From Halomontanus rarus (GTDB taxonomy: Archaea; Halobacteriota; Halobacteria; Halobacteriales; Natrialbaceae), in the NCBI RefSeq assembly GCF_029338335.1, contig NZ_CP119797.1: a stretch of 64,000 nucleotides of DNA; one strand, 5' to 3'. Positions 40,599 through 49,010 of the stretch are shown one piece after another (position 1 is the first letter of the stretch; every line of letters begins with the position of its first letter). The position numbers and the translations under genes are program-made. Below the pieces are notes generated by a model. That model was given only the letters and a program-made list of their open reading frames with translations, was not told the DNA's origin and searched no databases.

Positions 40599-40739
40599 TA
40601 CGGTTCGATCTCGGTTCCGTTCGCGACGCCGGATCCGTTTCGGAATTTCCGGACTGTCGAATCGACTCCCCCGCTCGAGCGACCGCGTCGCACGCGCTCG
40701 CCGGCTGGCAGTACCGGTTCGGGACGTCCATCGCACAAG

Positions 40740-40747
40740 CTATAAGT
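40740..40747 (+). promoter_or_regulatory. TATA box of double amidohydrolase gene
   Basis: CTATAAGT lies 29-36 bases before the ATG at 40776. Confidence 0.55.
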
Positions 40748-40775
40748 CCGCCGTCGATCATTGGCAATTCATCGC

Positions 40776-42479
40776 ATGATCGATTGCCATTTTCACGTCT
40801 GGACGCAGGACGTTTCGACGCCGGAGCGGCGAGCCCAACGCGCCGAACAGTTCCGTCGGGAGGCGGACGCTCTCGGTATCGACCGAACGTGTCTCATCGG
40901 AGAGCTCGGGGAGTCCCTCGAGGAGTGTCGCGAACACAACGAGGACGTCGCCGCGTTCACCGACGAACACCCCGATCTCTTCTACGGGTGGGCGCGCGCC
41001 CATCCCGAGTGGGGAGACGACGCCGTCGCGGAATTCCGACGGGCCGTCGAGGAGGACGGGCTCGTGGGGTTCAAACACCACTTCGTCGGGACCGAGGTCA
41101 ACATCACCGATCCCGAGTTCGAGCCGATCGCCGAGGCGGCCGTCGACATGGACGTCCCGATCATCGCCCACGTGATGCAAAACGAGGAACCGTACCCGAC
41201 CGAGCGCCCGAGCGAGGCGCGGTCGGAAGACGTCGCCGAACTCGCGAGCCGGTACCCCGACCTGAAACTGATCTCGGCGCACATCAGCGCCGGCGGTAAC
41301 TGGGAGCACCGCATCAGGAACATCGCCGACCACGACAACGTCTATCTCGACCTCAGCGGGAGCAACTGCGAGGTCGGCCAGATCGAACTCGCCGCCGAAA
41401 CCCTCGGCGTCGACCGCCTCCTCTTCGGGACCGACACCTGGCTCTCGGTGTGCGCGGGGAAACTCGACGGCGCGGATCTCCCGGCCGAGGATAAAGCGAA
41501 AATCGCGTACAACTTCGAGCACCTGCTCCACGACGGCGTCGAGAACCGACTCGAGCCCGACGAGCGCGAATCCCGAACCGAGGCGGCACGAAAACGGTTC
41601 GAATCCCTCGAGGAACCCCGGGAAGAGTACATCGTCGACGCCAACGCCTACGTGGGGCAGTGGCCGTTTTACCCGTTCGATTCCTCCGCCGAGGAGTTGA
41701 TCGAGACGATGGATCGCAAGGGCGTCGACCGGGCGATCGTCTCCTCGCTCGGCTCGGTCTTCTACCGGAACCCACAGCACGGCAACCGCGAACTCCTCGA
41801 CGACATCGCGGGCTACGAGGACCGCCTCGTCCCGTTCGCGACGATCGACCCGACGTTTCCCGGCTGGGAGGACGACCTCCGCCACTGCGTCGAGACCCTC
41901 GACATGCAGGGCGTCCGGCTGTTACCCGCCTACCACGACTACGAGATCGACGCCCCCGAGGCGAAGGAGTTGCTCCGCGCCTGCGCCGACCTCGAGGTCC
42001 CGGCGATGCTCGTGCCGGCCCTCGAGGACCAGCGCGGCCGCCACCCGCGCGTGTTCCTCCGTCACTTCGACGGGATGGGGCAGGCGAACCACTGGCGCGA
42101 GAACGAGGGGAAGATCGACGACGTGATCGACCTCCTGCTGGCGGTCCCCGAGACCGACGTGATCGTCGCCGGCGCGTGGTCCTCGGGCGCTCGAATCATC
42201 CGGGAGACGACGACTGTCGATCGACAGGACGTCTGGCTCAACAACACGATTCGGACGGGGAAGACGCTGCTCGTCGTCGACGACCTGTTCTGTTACTGGA
42301 CCCAGACCCAAGGTGAGCAGATCGTCGACGAGATCGGCGTCGACCACCTCGTGATGGGTCCGCAACTGCCGTTCAAGACGTTCGAGTCCACCTACAACTA
42401 CACGAAACACCTCCCGGTCGGCGAGGAGGAGAAAAATCGCGTTCGCAGCGAGAACGTGCTGGAACTGCTCGAGTCGTAG
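40776..42479 (+). CDS. Fused double amidohydrolase-2 protein, second half degenerate
   Basis: A 567-residue protein made of two amidohydrolase-2 (PF04909) TIM barrels in tandem; the normal length is about 280-330. The first (1-265) keeps a metal-site set: His5-x-His7 in DCHFHVW, His132 (AHVM), His169 (SAH) and Asp220 (FGTD). The second (about 285-567) starts with VDANAYVG where HxH should be, and has MGPQLPF where the GTD should be, so it has probably lost metal binding. Start at 40776 puts DCHFH at its usual place. The family includes lactonases, decarboxylases and hydrolases of uronate or lactone intermediates. It follows the Gfo/Idh gene by 177 bases. Confidence 0.88.
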   Translation: MIDCHFHVWTQDVSTPERRAQRAEQFRREADALGIDRTCLIGELGESLEECREHNEDVAAFTDEHPDLFYGWARAHPEWGDDAVAEFRRAVEEDGLVGFKHHFVGTEVNITDPEFEPIAEAAVDMDVPIIAHVMQNEEPYPTERPSEARSEDVAELASRYPDLKLISAHISAGGNWEHRIRNIADHDNVYLDLSGSNCEVGQIELAAETLGVDRLLFGTDTWLSVCAGKLDGADLPAEDKAKIAYNFEHLLHDGVENRLEPDERESRTEAARKRFESLEEPREEYIVDANAYVGQWPFYPFDSSAEELIETMDRKGVDRAIVSSLGSVFYRNPQHGNRELLDDIAGYEDRLVPFATIDPTFPGWEDDLRHCVETLDMQGVRLLPAYHDYEIDAPEAKELLRACADLEVPAMLVPALEDQRGRHPRVFLRHFDGMGQANHWRENEGKIDDVIDLLLAVPETDVIVAGAWSSGARIIRETTTVDRQDVWLNNTIRTGKTLLVVDDLFCYWTQTQGEQIVDEIGVDHLVMGPQLPFKTFESTYNYTKHLPVGEEEKNRVRSENVLELLES

Positions 42480-42558
42480 TCGATCGAACGTCGAATTTTT
42501 CGAATCCGCGCCGCCCTCACTTCACGAACGGCCGTTCTCACTCGCGAAACCGGATCGC

Positions 42559-43647
42559 CTACTCGCCCTCGACCGTCCCGTCCTCGTCGACCGACGAAAC
42601 GGACTCGAGACCGCCGTAGGTCGTCGCCGTGAACGACGCGTCGATCGTCTCGCCGGGCTCGATCACCTTCATCGTCCCGTTCGCGCGCTGGGCGTCGGGG
42701 ACGTCGCCGCCGGGGTAGGCGGTCGTCGGCTCGAGGCCGACGTTGTAGTTGCGGTTGAACCAGGGCGACTCGTGGTAGCCGCCCAGCGCTTGCCAGTACC
42801 AGACGCACTCGAAGGGCTCGAGCGGGAAGGTGAGCGCGAACCCGAGGTCCAGATCGGGGTTGGTCAGCGCGTACCACCCCTCGTCGAGGTCGACGAGGAA
42901 CGACTGGTCGTGGATCGTCGAGTCGGGACCGGGGATCTCGCGGAGGTCGACGGTGCCGCCGTCTTGACCCGGGGAATGCGGCCAGTCGTAGGTCGCGTCG
43001 CCCTCGAGTCGCGCGTTCGGGAAGTCCGCGCCGTACTCGGCGTTGACGCCGGTGGCGCTCGGGAAGTCCAGCCGCGCGTCGGCCGACAGGAGCGGACGTC
43101 CGAGGGTGACGTGCTGTTGCCAGACGTACTCCAGGGGAACCTCCCCGAGGTTCGTCACCGACTCGTCGATCTCGAGTCGCGATTCGCCGGCGGGGAGGGT
43201 CAGCTCGCGTTCGACGGTGAACGGGTAACGGACGAGGTCGACGGTCAGCCGGAGCGTCACGGCCTCGCTATCCTCGCGGACGACCTCGGCGTCCCAGGGG
43301 AGCAAGGCGCTCTCGCCGTGGATGCCGTAGGCGCTGCCGTCGATCTCCCAGCCGCCGCCGGCGACCGGGAGGTTGACCTGCCAGCCGCCCGGGTAGTGCT
43401 CGTTCCAGGCTGTCTCTGAGGCGGTGGGGACGTACCGCTCGCGCGGCGGTGTCCACTCGTGGGGCGTCCGCCAGAGGACGTCGACGTCCGTGCGCTTGTC
43501 GCGGAACTCGACGATGTCGCCGCCCTTGCCGGTCAGCACCATCACGCGAAGCGCTTCGTTCTCGAGAATCGCGGTCTCGATCCCGCGGTACGCGAAGTCC
43601 GTCGAGATGCGAGGGCCGGTCGTCCCGCGGAGTCCGCTCTCGCTCAT
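42559..43647 (-). CDS. DUF4432 / aldose-1-epimerase-like protein
   Basis: A 362-residue protein of the galactose-mutarotase-like beta-sandwich fold. The N-terminus (YRGIETAILENEALRVMVLTGKGGDIVEFRDKRTDVDVLW broken over residues 17-57) follows the mutarotase pattern, as do GIHGES and the central DESVTNLGEVPLEYVWQQHVTLG region. Role probably sugar anomer handling or binding. The start overlaps the stop of the ceramidase-like gene by four bases (ATGA), so the two are cotranslated. The exact reaction is not known. Confidence 0.8.
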   Translation of the reverse strand: MSESGLRGTTGPRISTDFAYRGIETAILENEALRVMVLTGKGGDIVEFRDKRTDVDVLWRTPHEWTPPRERYVPTASETAWNEHYPGGWQVNLPVAGGGWEIDGSAYGIHGESALLPWDAEVVREDSEAVTLRLTVDLVRYPFTVERELTLPAGESRLEIDESVTNLGEVPLEYVWQQHVTLGRPLLSADARLDFPSATGVNAEYGADFPNARLEGDATYDWPHSPGQDGGTVDLREIPGPDSTIHDQSFLVDLDEGWYALTNPDLDLGFALTFPLEPFECVWYWQALGGYHESPWFNRNYNVGLEPTTAYPGGDVPDAQRANGTMKVIEPGETIDASFTATTYGGLESVSSVDEDGTVEGE

Positions 43648-44927
43648 GCGTCCCTCCGTCGTGCGCCGACACGTTCGGCCAGGGCCGTGGCTTTCGTCAG
43701 AATTCGCTCCTCGGTCGTCGGGGCGTAGAGCCCGTCCTCGAAGGACTGCCAGGACTCGTAACCGCCCTCGGCGAGGATCCGTTTCGTGGGGAGGTAGCCG
43801 GTGTTGTTCGCGTAGGCCGCGACCCACAGCGGCGCGGCGAGGCTCTCCTTCAGTCGGACGGCGAAGTCGGCGACGACCTCGCCCGACAGCGACAGGATCG
43901 TCAGGTCCGTCCCGAACCCGATGGCCTGTATCGGGTACGGTCGGTGGTCGGTGACCGTCTTGCCGACGCCGTCGGGTACGTCCCTATTTTCACGCTCGTC
44001 GCCGTCGATCGGACTCTCGATCTCGAGCGCGGTCTCCCCCGCTGCGAGCTTCAGCGGCCCGCGAACCGGCCGGGATTCGGTGACCAGCGCGCGTTCGACC
44101 GCGGTCGCCACCGTCCGCGCGTGCCCTTTCACGAGGTCGCGCGTCCCCTGCGGGTAGGCCTTCTGGTCGCCCGCACAGCCGATGACGAAGACGGCCGTCG
44201 CCTCCGGGTACGACTCCTCGAGGAGGTCCATCGCGTACCCCGGCCAGTCGCCGCTGACCTCGTTGTGGGCCATCCCGGCGGTCGGGTGGCAGGCGTAGCC
44301 GAAGAGGATCGCCTTCGCCGTCCCGTCCTCGGTTTCGGCGGTGAGCACGGGCAGGTCGTGGTCGACGGGGCCGTCCGGTCGCGGATCGAAACTGATCCCG
44401 TCTTCCCGGGGGCGACGGCGGCTCAGCGCGATCGCACACTGGGCGTAGTTGTACGACAGCGAGGCGGGCTCGAGGTCCTCGAGTGCTCCGCCGATCACCT
44501 CGAGTAACGCTTGGTCGACCGATTCGCGGTAGTCGGCGACGAGCTCCTCGTCGCGGCCGTATTCCTCTTGCAGGCCCTCGCGATGGACGTCGTAGTCCGG
44601 GCCGTAGTGGGTGTGACTCGGCACGACGAACAGCGATTCGGGCTCGAGGTCCCATCGCTCGGCGCACTCGCGCTCGAGGAACTCGCGCTGAGTCTCGAAG
44701 AGGAACAGCAGTTCGAACGAGAGGACGACGAGTCGCCGTCCCGTCCGGTCCTCGAGGGCGATCGCCCTCGCGTGGATGGTCGATTCGACGCCGTCCATCG
44801 CCCCCTCGCGGGCGCTGAAGCCGATGAGGTGGTGGGGGTCCTCCGGATCGGGGGTGATGTCAGCCGTCGCTGTGCCGACCGCCCACTCGGGGGCGGTCCC
44901 GTCGTCGCTCTCTCGGTCCGTCGCCAT
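43644..44927 (-). CDS. Neutral/alkaline ceramidase N-domain-like protein
   Basis: A 427-residue protein with the ceramidase-type amidase fold (PF04734 N-terminal domain). Visible are VGTATADITPDPEDPHHLIGFSAR at the N-terminus (in two parts), VPSHTHYGPD (the His-x-His zinc motif), YACHPTAG and VIGCAGDQKAYPQG. Archaea have no ceramide, and there is no signal peptide, so the substrate is more likely an amide of an amino sugar or polyol in the cell. Start at 44927, with TATA at 44951-44958. Coupled to the DUF4432 gene downstream. Confidence 0.85.
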   Translation of the reverse strand: MATDRESDDGTAPEWAVGTATADITPDPEDPHHLIGFSAREGAMDGVESTIHARAIALEDRTGRRLVVLSFELLFLFETQREFLERECAERWDLEPESLFVVPSHTHYGPDYDVHREGLQEEYGRDEELVADYRESVDQALLEVIGGALEDLEPASLSYNYAQCAIALSRRRPREDGISFDPRPDGPVDHDLPVLTAETEDGTAKAILFGYACHPTAGMAHNEVSGDWPGYAMDLLEESYPEATAVFVIGCAGDQKAYPQGTRDLVKGHARTVATAVERALVTESRPVRGPLKLAAGETALEIESPIDGDERENRDVPDGVGKTVTDHRPYPIQAIGFGTDLTILSLSGEVVADFAVRLKESLAAPLWVAAYANNTGYLPTKRILAEGGYESWQSFEDGLYAPTTEERILTKATALAERVGARRRDA

Positions 44928-44950
44928 GGATATCACCGTGTTCCGCCCGG

Positions 44951-44958
44951 CTATTAAA
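44951..44958 (-). promoter_or_regulatory. TATA box of ceramidase-like gene
   Basis: Minus strand TTTAATAG lies 24-31 bases before the ATG at 44927. Confidence 0.5.
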
Positions 44959-45313
44959 TGTGCGTTTGTGGATCTCTGGCGCGCACCCGGTACCGTGGGT
45001 CTGTGGGTCCCGATGTCCATTCGTTTCCGAGGTGTTCGAGTGAGACGTGTGCGCCGCCCGTCTCGAGATTCGCCGCCTCGAGTGCCGTAGCGCCGACCCG
45101 GGACCGGGAGATCCTCTCCGGGAACTCTCCGAGCGGGACTACACCGTCTGCAGTTGAATTGCGGTGCGAATCGTGTTCCGTTTCGGTAGCGAGACGAGCG
45201 GGGAAGATAACGGTATCCCGCCCACCCGGGGGACGAGAGATCGGTCTCGCTCGTCGACGTCGGGGTCTTCCCGAAGGAAAACAGCTATAGGGGTTGGTGT
45301 GCGTTCCTTTCTC
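44959..45313. other. Divergent intergenic region, no gene seen
   Basis: About 350 bases between the ceramidase-like gene and the short ORF before ilvA. A TATA-like GCTATAGG lies at 45281-45288. Nothing else recognised. Confidence 0.45.
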
Positions 45314-45427
45314 ATGCGGGTACTGTACGGTGACTCCTCGAGGGACGGTCAGCGTCGCTGTCTGAACGGCGACGAGGACGAGACACGGTATAACTGGCTT
45401 CGGGACGTCGACGGTGGAGAGAGATGA
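45314..45427 (+). CDS. Possible 37-residue leader ORF coupled to ilvA
   Basis: ATG at 45314 opens a 37-residue frame (MRVLYGDSSRDGQRR and so on) that ends in TGA overlapping the ilvA ATG by four bases (ATGA). A TATA-like GCTATAGG lies 26-33 bases before this ATG, so a leaderless transcript would begin here rather than at ilvA. The peptide is very charged and resembles nothing known. It could instead be a plain 5' leader. No Ile/Val/Thr-rich attenuation stretch is present. Confidence 0.35.
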   Translation: MRVLYGDSSRDGQRRCLNGDEDETRYNWLRDVDGGER

Positions 45428-46680
45428 GCGAGACGAACGTGAACGCAGACGACGACTCGGCTCCTCGAGTCACGGCGGACGACGTTCGAGCGGCTGCCGA
45501 GCGGTTCGACGACGATTCGATCGTCCAGCGAACGCCGATCGAGACCAGTCGCTCGCTCAGTCGAACGGTCGACGGCGACGTCCGACTCAAGATGGAACAC
45601 CTCCAGCGCACCGGCTCGTTCAAACCCCGCGGGGCTTACAACAAGCTTCAGGCCCTCGCCGGCCGCGACGACGTCGAGCACGTCGTAGCCGCGAGCGCCG
45701 GCAACCACGCGCAGGGGGTCGCACTGGCCGCCCGAAAGACCGGCCTCCCCGCGACGATCGTCATGCCGAAGAACGCCCCGCAGACGAAGATCGACGCCAC
45801 GCGCGGCTACGGCGCCGACGTCGTCCTCGAGGGGATCGACTTCCCGGCCGCCGTCGAGCACGCGCGAACGCTCGCCGACCGCAAGGAATCGGTGTTCGTC
45901 CACGCCTTCGACGATCCCGCGATCGTCGCGGGTAACGGGACCGTCGCCCTCGAACTCCTCGAGGACGTCCCGGAGATGGAGACGGTGATCGTCCCCATCG
46001 GCGGCGGCGGACTGATCGGCGGAATGGGTGCCGCGCTCGCGGCGGCCAGACCCGACGTCCGCCTGATCGGCGTTCAGGCCGAGTCGGTGGCGACGGTTCC
46101 CGACAGCCTCCAGAAGGGGCGTCCGCAGTCACTCGAGGAGGGCACCACCATCGCGGACGGCATCGCGACCGGCGGCATCTCGTCGCTAACCTTCGAGTTG
46201 ATCGACGCCCACGTCGACGAGGTCGTGACGGTGACCGACGAGGAACTCGCCCACGGCATTCTCGTCCTGCTCGAGCGGGCCAAACAGCTCGTCGAGGGTG
46301 CCGGCGCGGCCCCCGTCGCAGCGCTGTTGAGCGGCCGGATCGACGTCGCCGACGAGACGGCCGTCGCCGTCCTCTCGGGCGGCAACCTGGATCTGACGAT
46401 GCTCGATACGCTCCTGACCTACGAGCTCACGGCGCGCAGCCAGCACATCCGACTCGAGGTGCGGATTCAGGACGAACCGGGTGTGATGCAGGAGCTCTCG
46501 GGGATCATCGCGGACCAGGGCGCCAACATCCGGACCGTCGAACACGTGCGGTCGGACGACCGACTCGACGTGGGGCAGGCGTTCCTCGAGTTCGTCGTCG
46601 AGACGAGCGGTCGCGGCCACGCCGACGCCATTCGAGAGACGATCACCGAGCGCGGGTACGAGGTACAGCGGGTGAACTGA
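45424..46680 (+). CDS. ilvA: Threonine ammonia-lyase (threonine dehydratase)
   Basis: A 418-residue PLP enzyme turning threonine into 2-oxobutanoate. PLP-binding Lys67 is in GSFKPRGA, the phosphate loop is GGGGLIGG (about 193), and an ACT domain (about 340-418, HIRLEVRIQDEPGVMQELSGI split) ends the protein. The single ACT domain is like the catabolic or archaeal form. Serine or hydroxy-amino-acid ammonia-lyase activity is possible. It is unusual amid glycan genes and is followed 25 bases later by the first MDR gene, so probably one transcript. Confidence 0.93.
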   Translation: MSETNVNADDDSAPRVTADDVRAAAERFDDDSIVQRTPIETSRSLSRTVDGDVRLKMEHLQRTGSFKPRGAYNKLQALAGRDDVEHVVAASAGNHAQGVALAARKTGLPATIVMPKNAPQTKIDATRGYGADVVLEGIDFPAAVEHARTLADRKESVFVHAFDDPAIVAGNGTVALELLEDVPEMETVIVPIGGGGLIGGMGAALAAARPDVRLIGVQAESVATVPDSLQKGRPQSLEEGTTIADGIATGGISSLTFELIDAHVDEVVTVTDEELAHGILVLLERAKQLVEGAGAAPVAALLSGRIDVADETAVAVLSGGNLDLTMLDTLLTYELTARSQHIRLEVRIQDEPGVMQELSGIIADQGANIRTVEHVRSDDRLDVGQAFLEFVVETSGRGHADAIRETITERGYEVQRVN

Positions 46681-46705
46681 GTCGTTGAGAGAGAGTACGA
46701 TACAC

Positions 46706-47716
46706 ATGACGCAAACACAGAATCCAACCGTCGTCTTCACCGACGTCGAGACGGTCGAAATCGAGAATCGCGCGGTTCCCGAACCGGAACCGGATCAGGT
46801 GCTGATCAGCACGGATCGGACGCTCGTCAGCACCGGAACGGAACTCACCGTCCTCTCCGGGGACGTTCCGCAGGGCTCCGCGTGGGACGATCACATCAAG
46901 TACCCGTTCACGCCGGGCTACAACAACGTGGGGACGGTCGTCGAAGTCGGCTCGAACGTCGAGGATATCGCGGCGGGCCAGCGGGTGGCGACCTACGGTT
47001 CGCACGCGGCGTACGTCTGCGCGGACGCCGAGGCGTGTCGCCCCGTTCCCGACGGCGTGAGCGACGACGAAGCGGTCTTCTTCACCATCGCCGAGATCGT
47101 CATGAACGGCGTCCGTCGGAGCGACCTGACCTGGGGCGAACGCGCGGCGGTCTACGGACTCGGATTGCTCGGCCAACTCGCCGTCCGCGTCTCCCAGACG
47201 GCCGGCGCTCGCCCCGTCGTGGGACTCGACGTCGCCGAGTCGCGCCTCGAGTATCTGCCCGACGTCCCCGGCATCACCGGCGCGAATCCGATCGAGGACG
47301 ACGCCGAGGAGATCGTCCGAGAGGCCGCCGACGGGTCTCTCGCGGACGTCGTCTTCGAGGTGACGGGAAATCCGGACGTCATCACCGACGAACTCGACGT
47401 CCTGCGCGAGCAGGGACGGTTCGTCGTGCTGAGCAGTCCGCGCGGCGAGACGACCTTCGACTTCCACGACCACTGCAACTCGCCGAGTTACACCATCGTC
47501 GGCGCGCACAACTCCTCGCATCCGCCGGTCGCGACGCCCGCCACACCGTGGACCCAGCAGCGTCACGCGGCCCTCTTCTTCGAGTTGGTCGCGGACGGTT
47601 CGCTCGAGGTCGAGTCGCTCGTCAGTCACCGCGAAGCCGCCGACGAGGCGCCGGGGCTCTACGAGACGTTGCTCGCCGATCGGACCGACGCGATGGGCGT
47701 CGTCCTCGAGTGGTAG
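46706..47716 (+). CDS. MDR-family dehydrogenase without zinc ligands, copy 1
   Basis: A 336-residue medium-chain dehydrogenase/reductase. The N-terminal GroES-like fold and the Rossmann motif VYGLGLLGQLAVRV are clear. The usual zinc ligands are missing: CGTDxH is STGTELT and GHE is PGYNNVG. That places it with zinc-independent MDR enzymes, perhaps acting on polyols or sugars. Start at 46706 follows ilvA by 25 bases. It is about half identical to the next gene; the pair arose by duplication. Confidence 0.88.
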   Translation: MTQTQNPTVVFTDVETVEIENRAVPEPEPDQVLISTDRTLVSTGTELTVLSGDVPQGSAWDDHIKYPFTPGYNNVGTVVEVGSNVEDIAAGQRVATYGSHAAYVCADAEACRPVPDGVSDDEAVFFTIAEIVMNGVRRSDLTWGERAAVYGLGLLGQLAVRVSQTAGARPVVGLDVAESRLEYLPDVPGITGANPIEDDAEEIVREAADGSLADVVFEVTGNPDVITDELDVLREQGRFVVLSSPRGETTFDFHDHCNSPSYTIVGAHNSSHPPVATPATPWTQQRHAALFFELVADGSLEVESLVSHREAADEAPGLYETLLADRTDAMGVVLEW

Positions 47717-47884
47717 GCGCAGGAGATCGTCCCCGCGGGGATCGGTTCCTCGAGCGGGCGAAGCGTCCCCGGTGACGTCCGTGTCGCGCGCGGCATTCGT
47801 CCCCCTTCGGGTAATGGTTTGGGACACCGGCACATAGGTGGCCCATCGGACACGTACATGGGGCCTGTCCTCGAGGGTGTCCTC

Positions 47885-48874
47885 ATGCCTGAAAACCGAG
47901 GAATCCTGTTCGCGAGGGCGAACGAGGTCGTCGTGGAATCGAAGCCGATGCCGGAGCCGGAGCCCGACGAGGTACTCGTCGAGACGCGACGGACGCTCGT
48001 CAGCACCGGCACGGAACTGACGATGCTCACCGACTCTCACCCGCGCGAGGGGAGATCGCTACCGTTCGAGCCCGGGTACAACAATATCGGCGTCGTCGTC
48101 GAGGTCGGCGAGGCGGTCGACGACGGCGTGATCGGCGAGCGCGTCGCGACCTACGGCGCCCACCAGCGGTATACGACGCCGGCGTACGAGAGCTGTTATC
48201 CGGTCCCCGACGGCCTCGAAGACGAGGATGCAGCCTTCTTTACGATCGGCGAAATCGTCATGAACGGCGTCCGGCGGGGCGACCTCGCCTTCGGCGAGAG
48301 CGTCGCGGTGTACGGTCTCGGTCTCCTCGGACAGCTGACCGCTCGCGTGGCGCACCTCGCCGGCGCGCACCCGGTCGTCGCTCTGGACATCGCGTCCGAT
48401 CGACTCGCACACCTCCCGGACCTGCCGGGAGTCGTCGGAATGAACCCACGGGCTGACGATTGGAGCGACCGGTTCGAGGACGCGACCGACGGCCGTCTCG
48501 CGGACGTCGTCTTCGAGGTGACGGGGAACCCGTCGGTCATTCCGGACGAGTTCGAGGCCCTGCGCGAGGGCGGTCGGTTCGTCGTCCTCGGCAGCCCCCG
48601 CGGGACCTCCGAGTTCGACTTCAACCGCGCCTGTCACGACCCCGGTTACACTATCATCGGTGCCCACAACCGGACCCATCCGAGTCACGCGACGACGGCG
48701 GACCCGTGGACGAGAGGCCGCCACGTCGAACTCTTCTTCGAACTGCTCGCCAGCGGTCGCCTCTCCGTTTCGGATCTCGTAACCCACCGCGAACCCGTCG
48801 AGAACGCTCCCGAGGTGTACGAGTCCCTCCTCGAGGATCGGACGCAGGCGCTCGGCGTCGTCCTCGAGTGGTGA
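47885..48874 (+). CDS. MDR-family dehydrogenase without zinc ligands, copy 2
   Basis: A 329-residue paralogue of the preceding gene, with the same landmarks (LVSTGTELTML, EPGYNNIGVVVEVG, VYGLGLLGQLTARV, DVVFEVTGNP) and the same C-terminal GVVLEW. The shared loss of zinc ligands shows it was lost before the duplication. Start at 47885 (MPENRG) fits the length of copy 1; an ATG at 47858 is an alternative with a CACATAGG box 21-28 bases upstream. Both copies kept suggests different substrates or a heteromer. Confidence 0.87.
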   Translation: MPENRGILFARANEVVVESKPMPEPEPDEVLVETRRTLVSTGTELTMLTDSHPREGRSLPFEPGYNNIGVVVEVGEAVDDGVIGERVATYGAHQRYTTPAYESCYPVPDGLEDEDAAFFTIGEIVMNGVRRGDLAFGESVAVYGLGLLGQLTARVAHLAGAHPVVALDIASDRLAHLPDLPGVVGMNPRADDWSDRFEDATDGRLADVVFEVTGNPSVIPDEFEALREGGRFVVLGSPRGTSEFDFNRACHDPGYTIIGAHNRTHPSHATTADPWTRGRHVELFFELLASGRLSVSDLVTHREPVENAPEVYESLLEDRTQALGVVLEW

Positions 48875-48974
48875 CTCGGCGTAGTAATCGTTTGAACGGG
48901 TCTCGAGCCACCGTGTCATAGCGATATCTGTCTGTGGATCGGTCTGACCGGCTCTCGAGCGATCACACGAATTA

Positions 48975-48983
48975 TTATTATAC
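48975..48983 (+). promoter_or_regulatory. TATA box of sulfatase 1
   Basis: TTATTATAC lies 28-36 bases before the ATG at 49011. Confidence 0.55.
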
Positions 48984-49010
48984 GCGCCACACAACCAATC
49001 GAACTGACTA

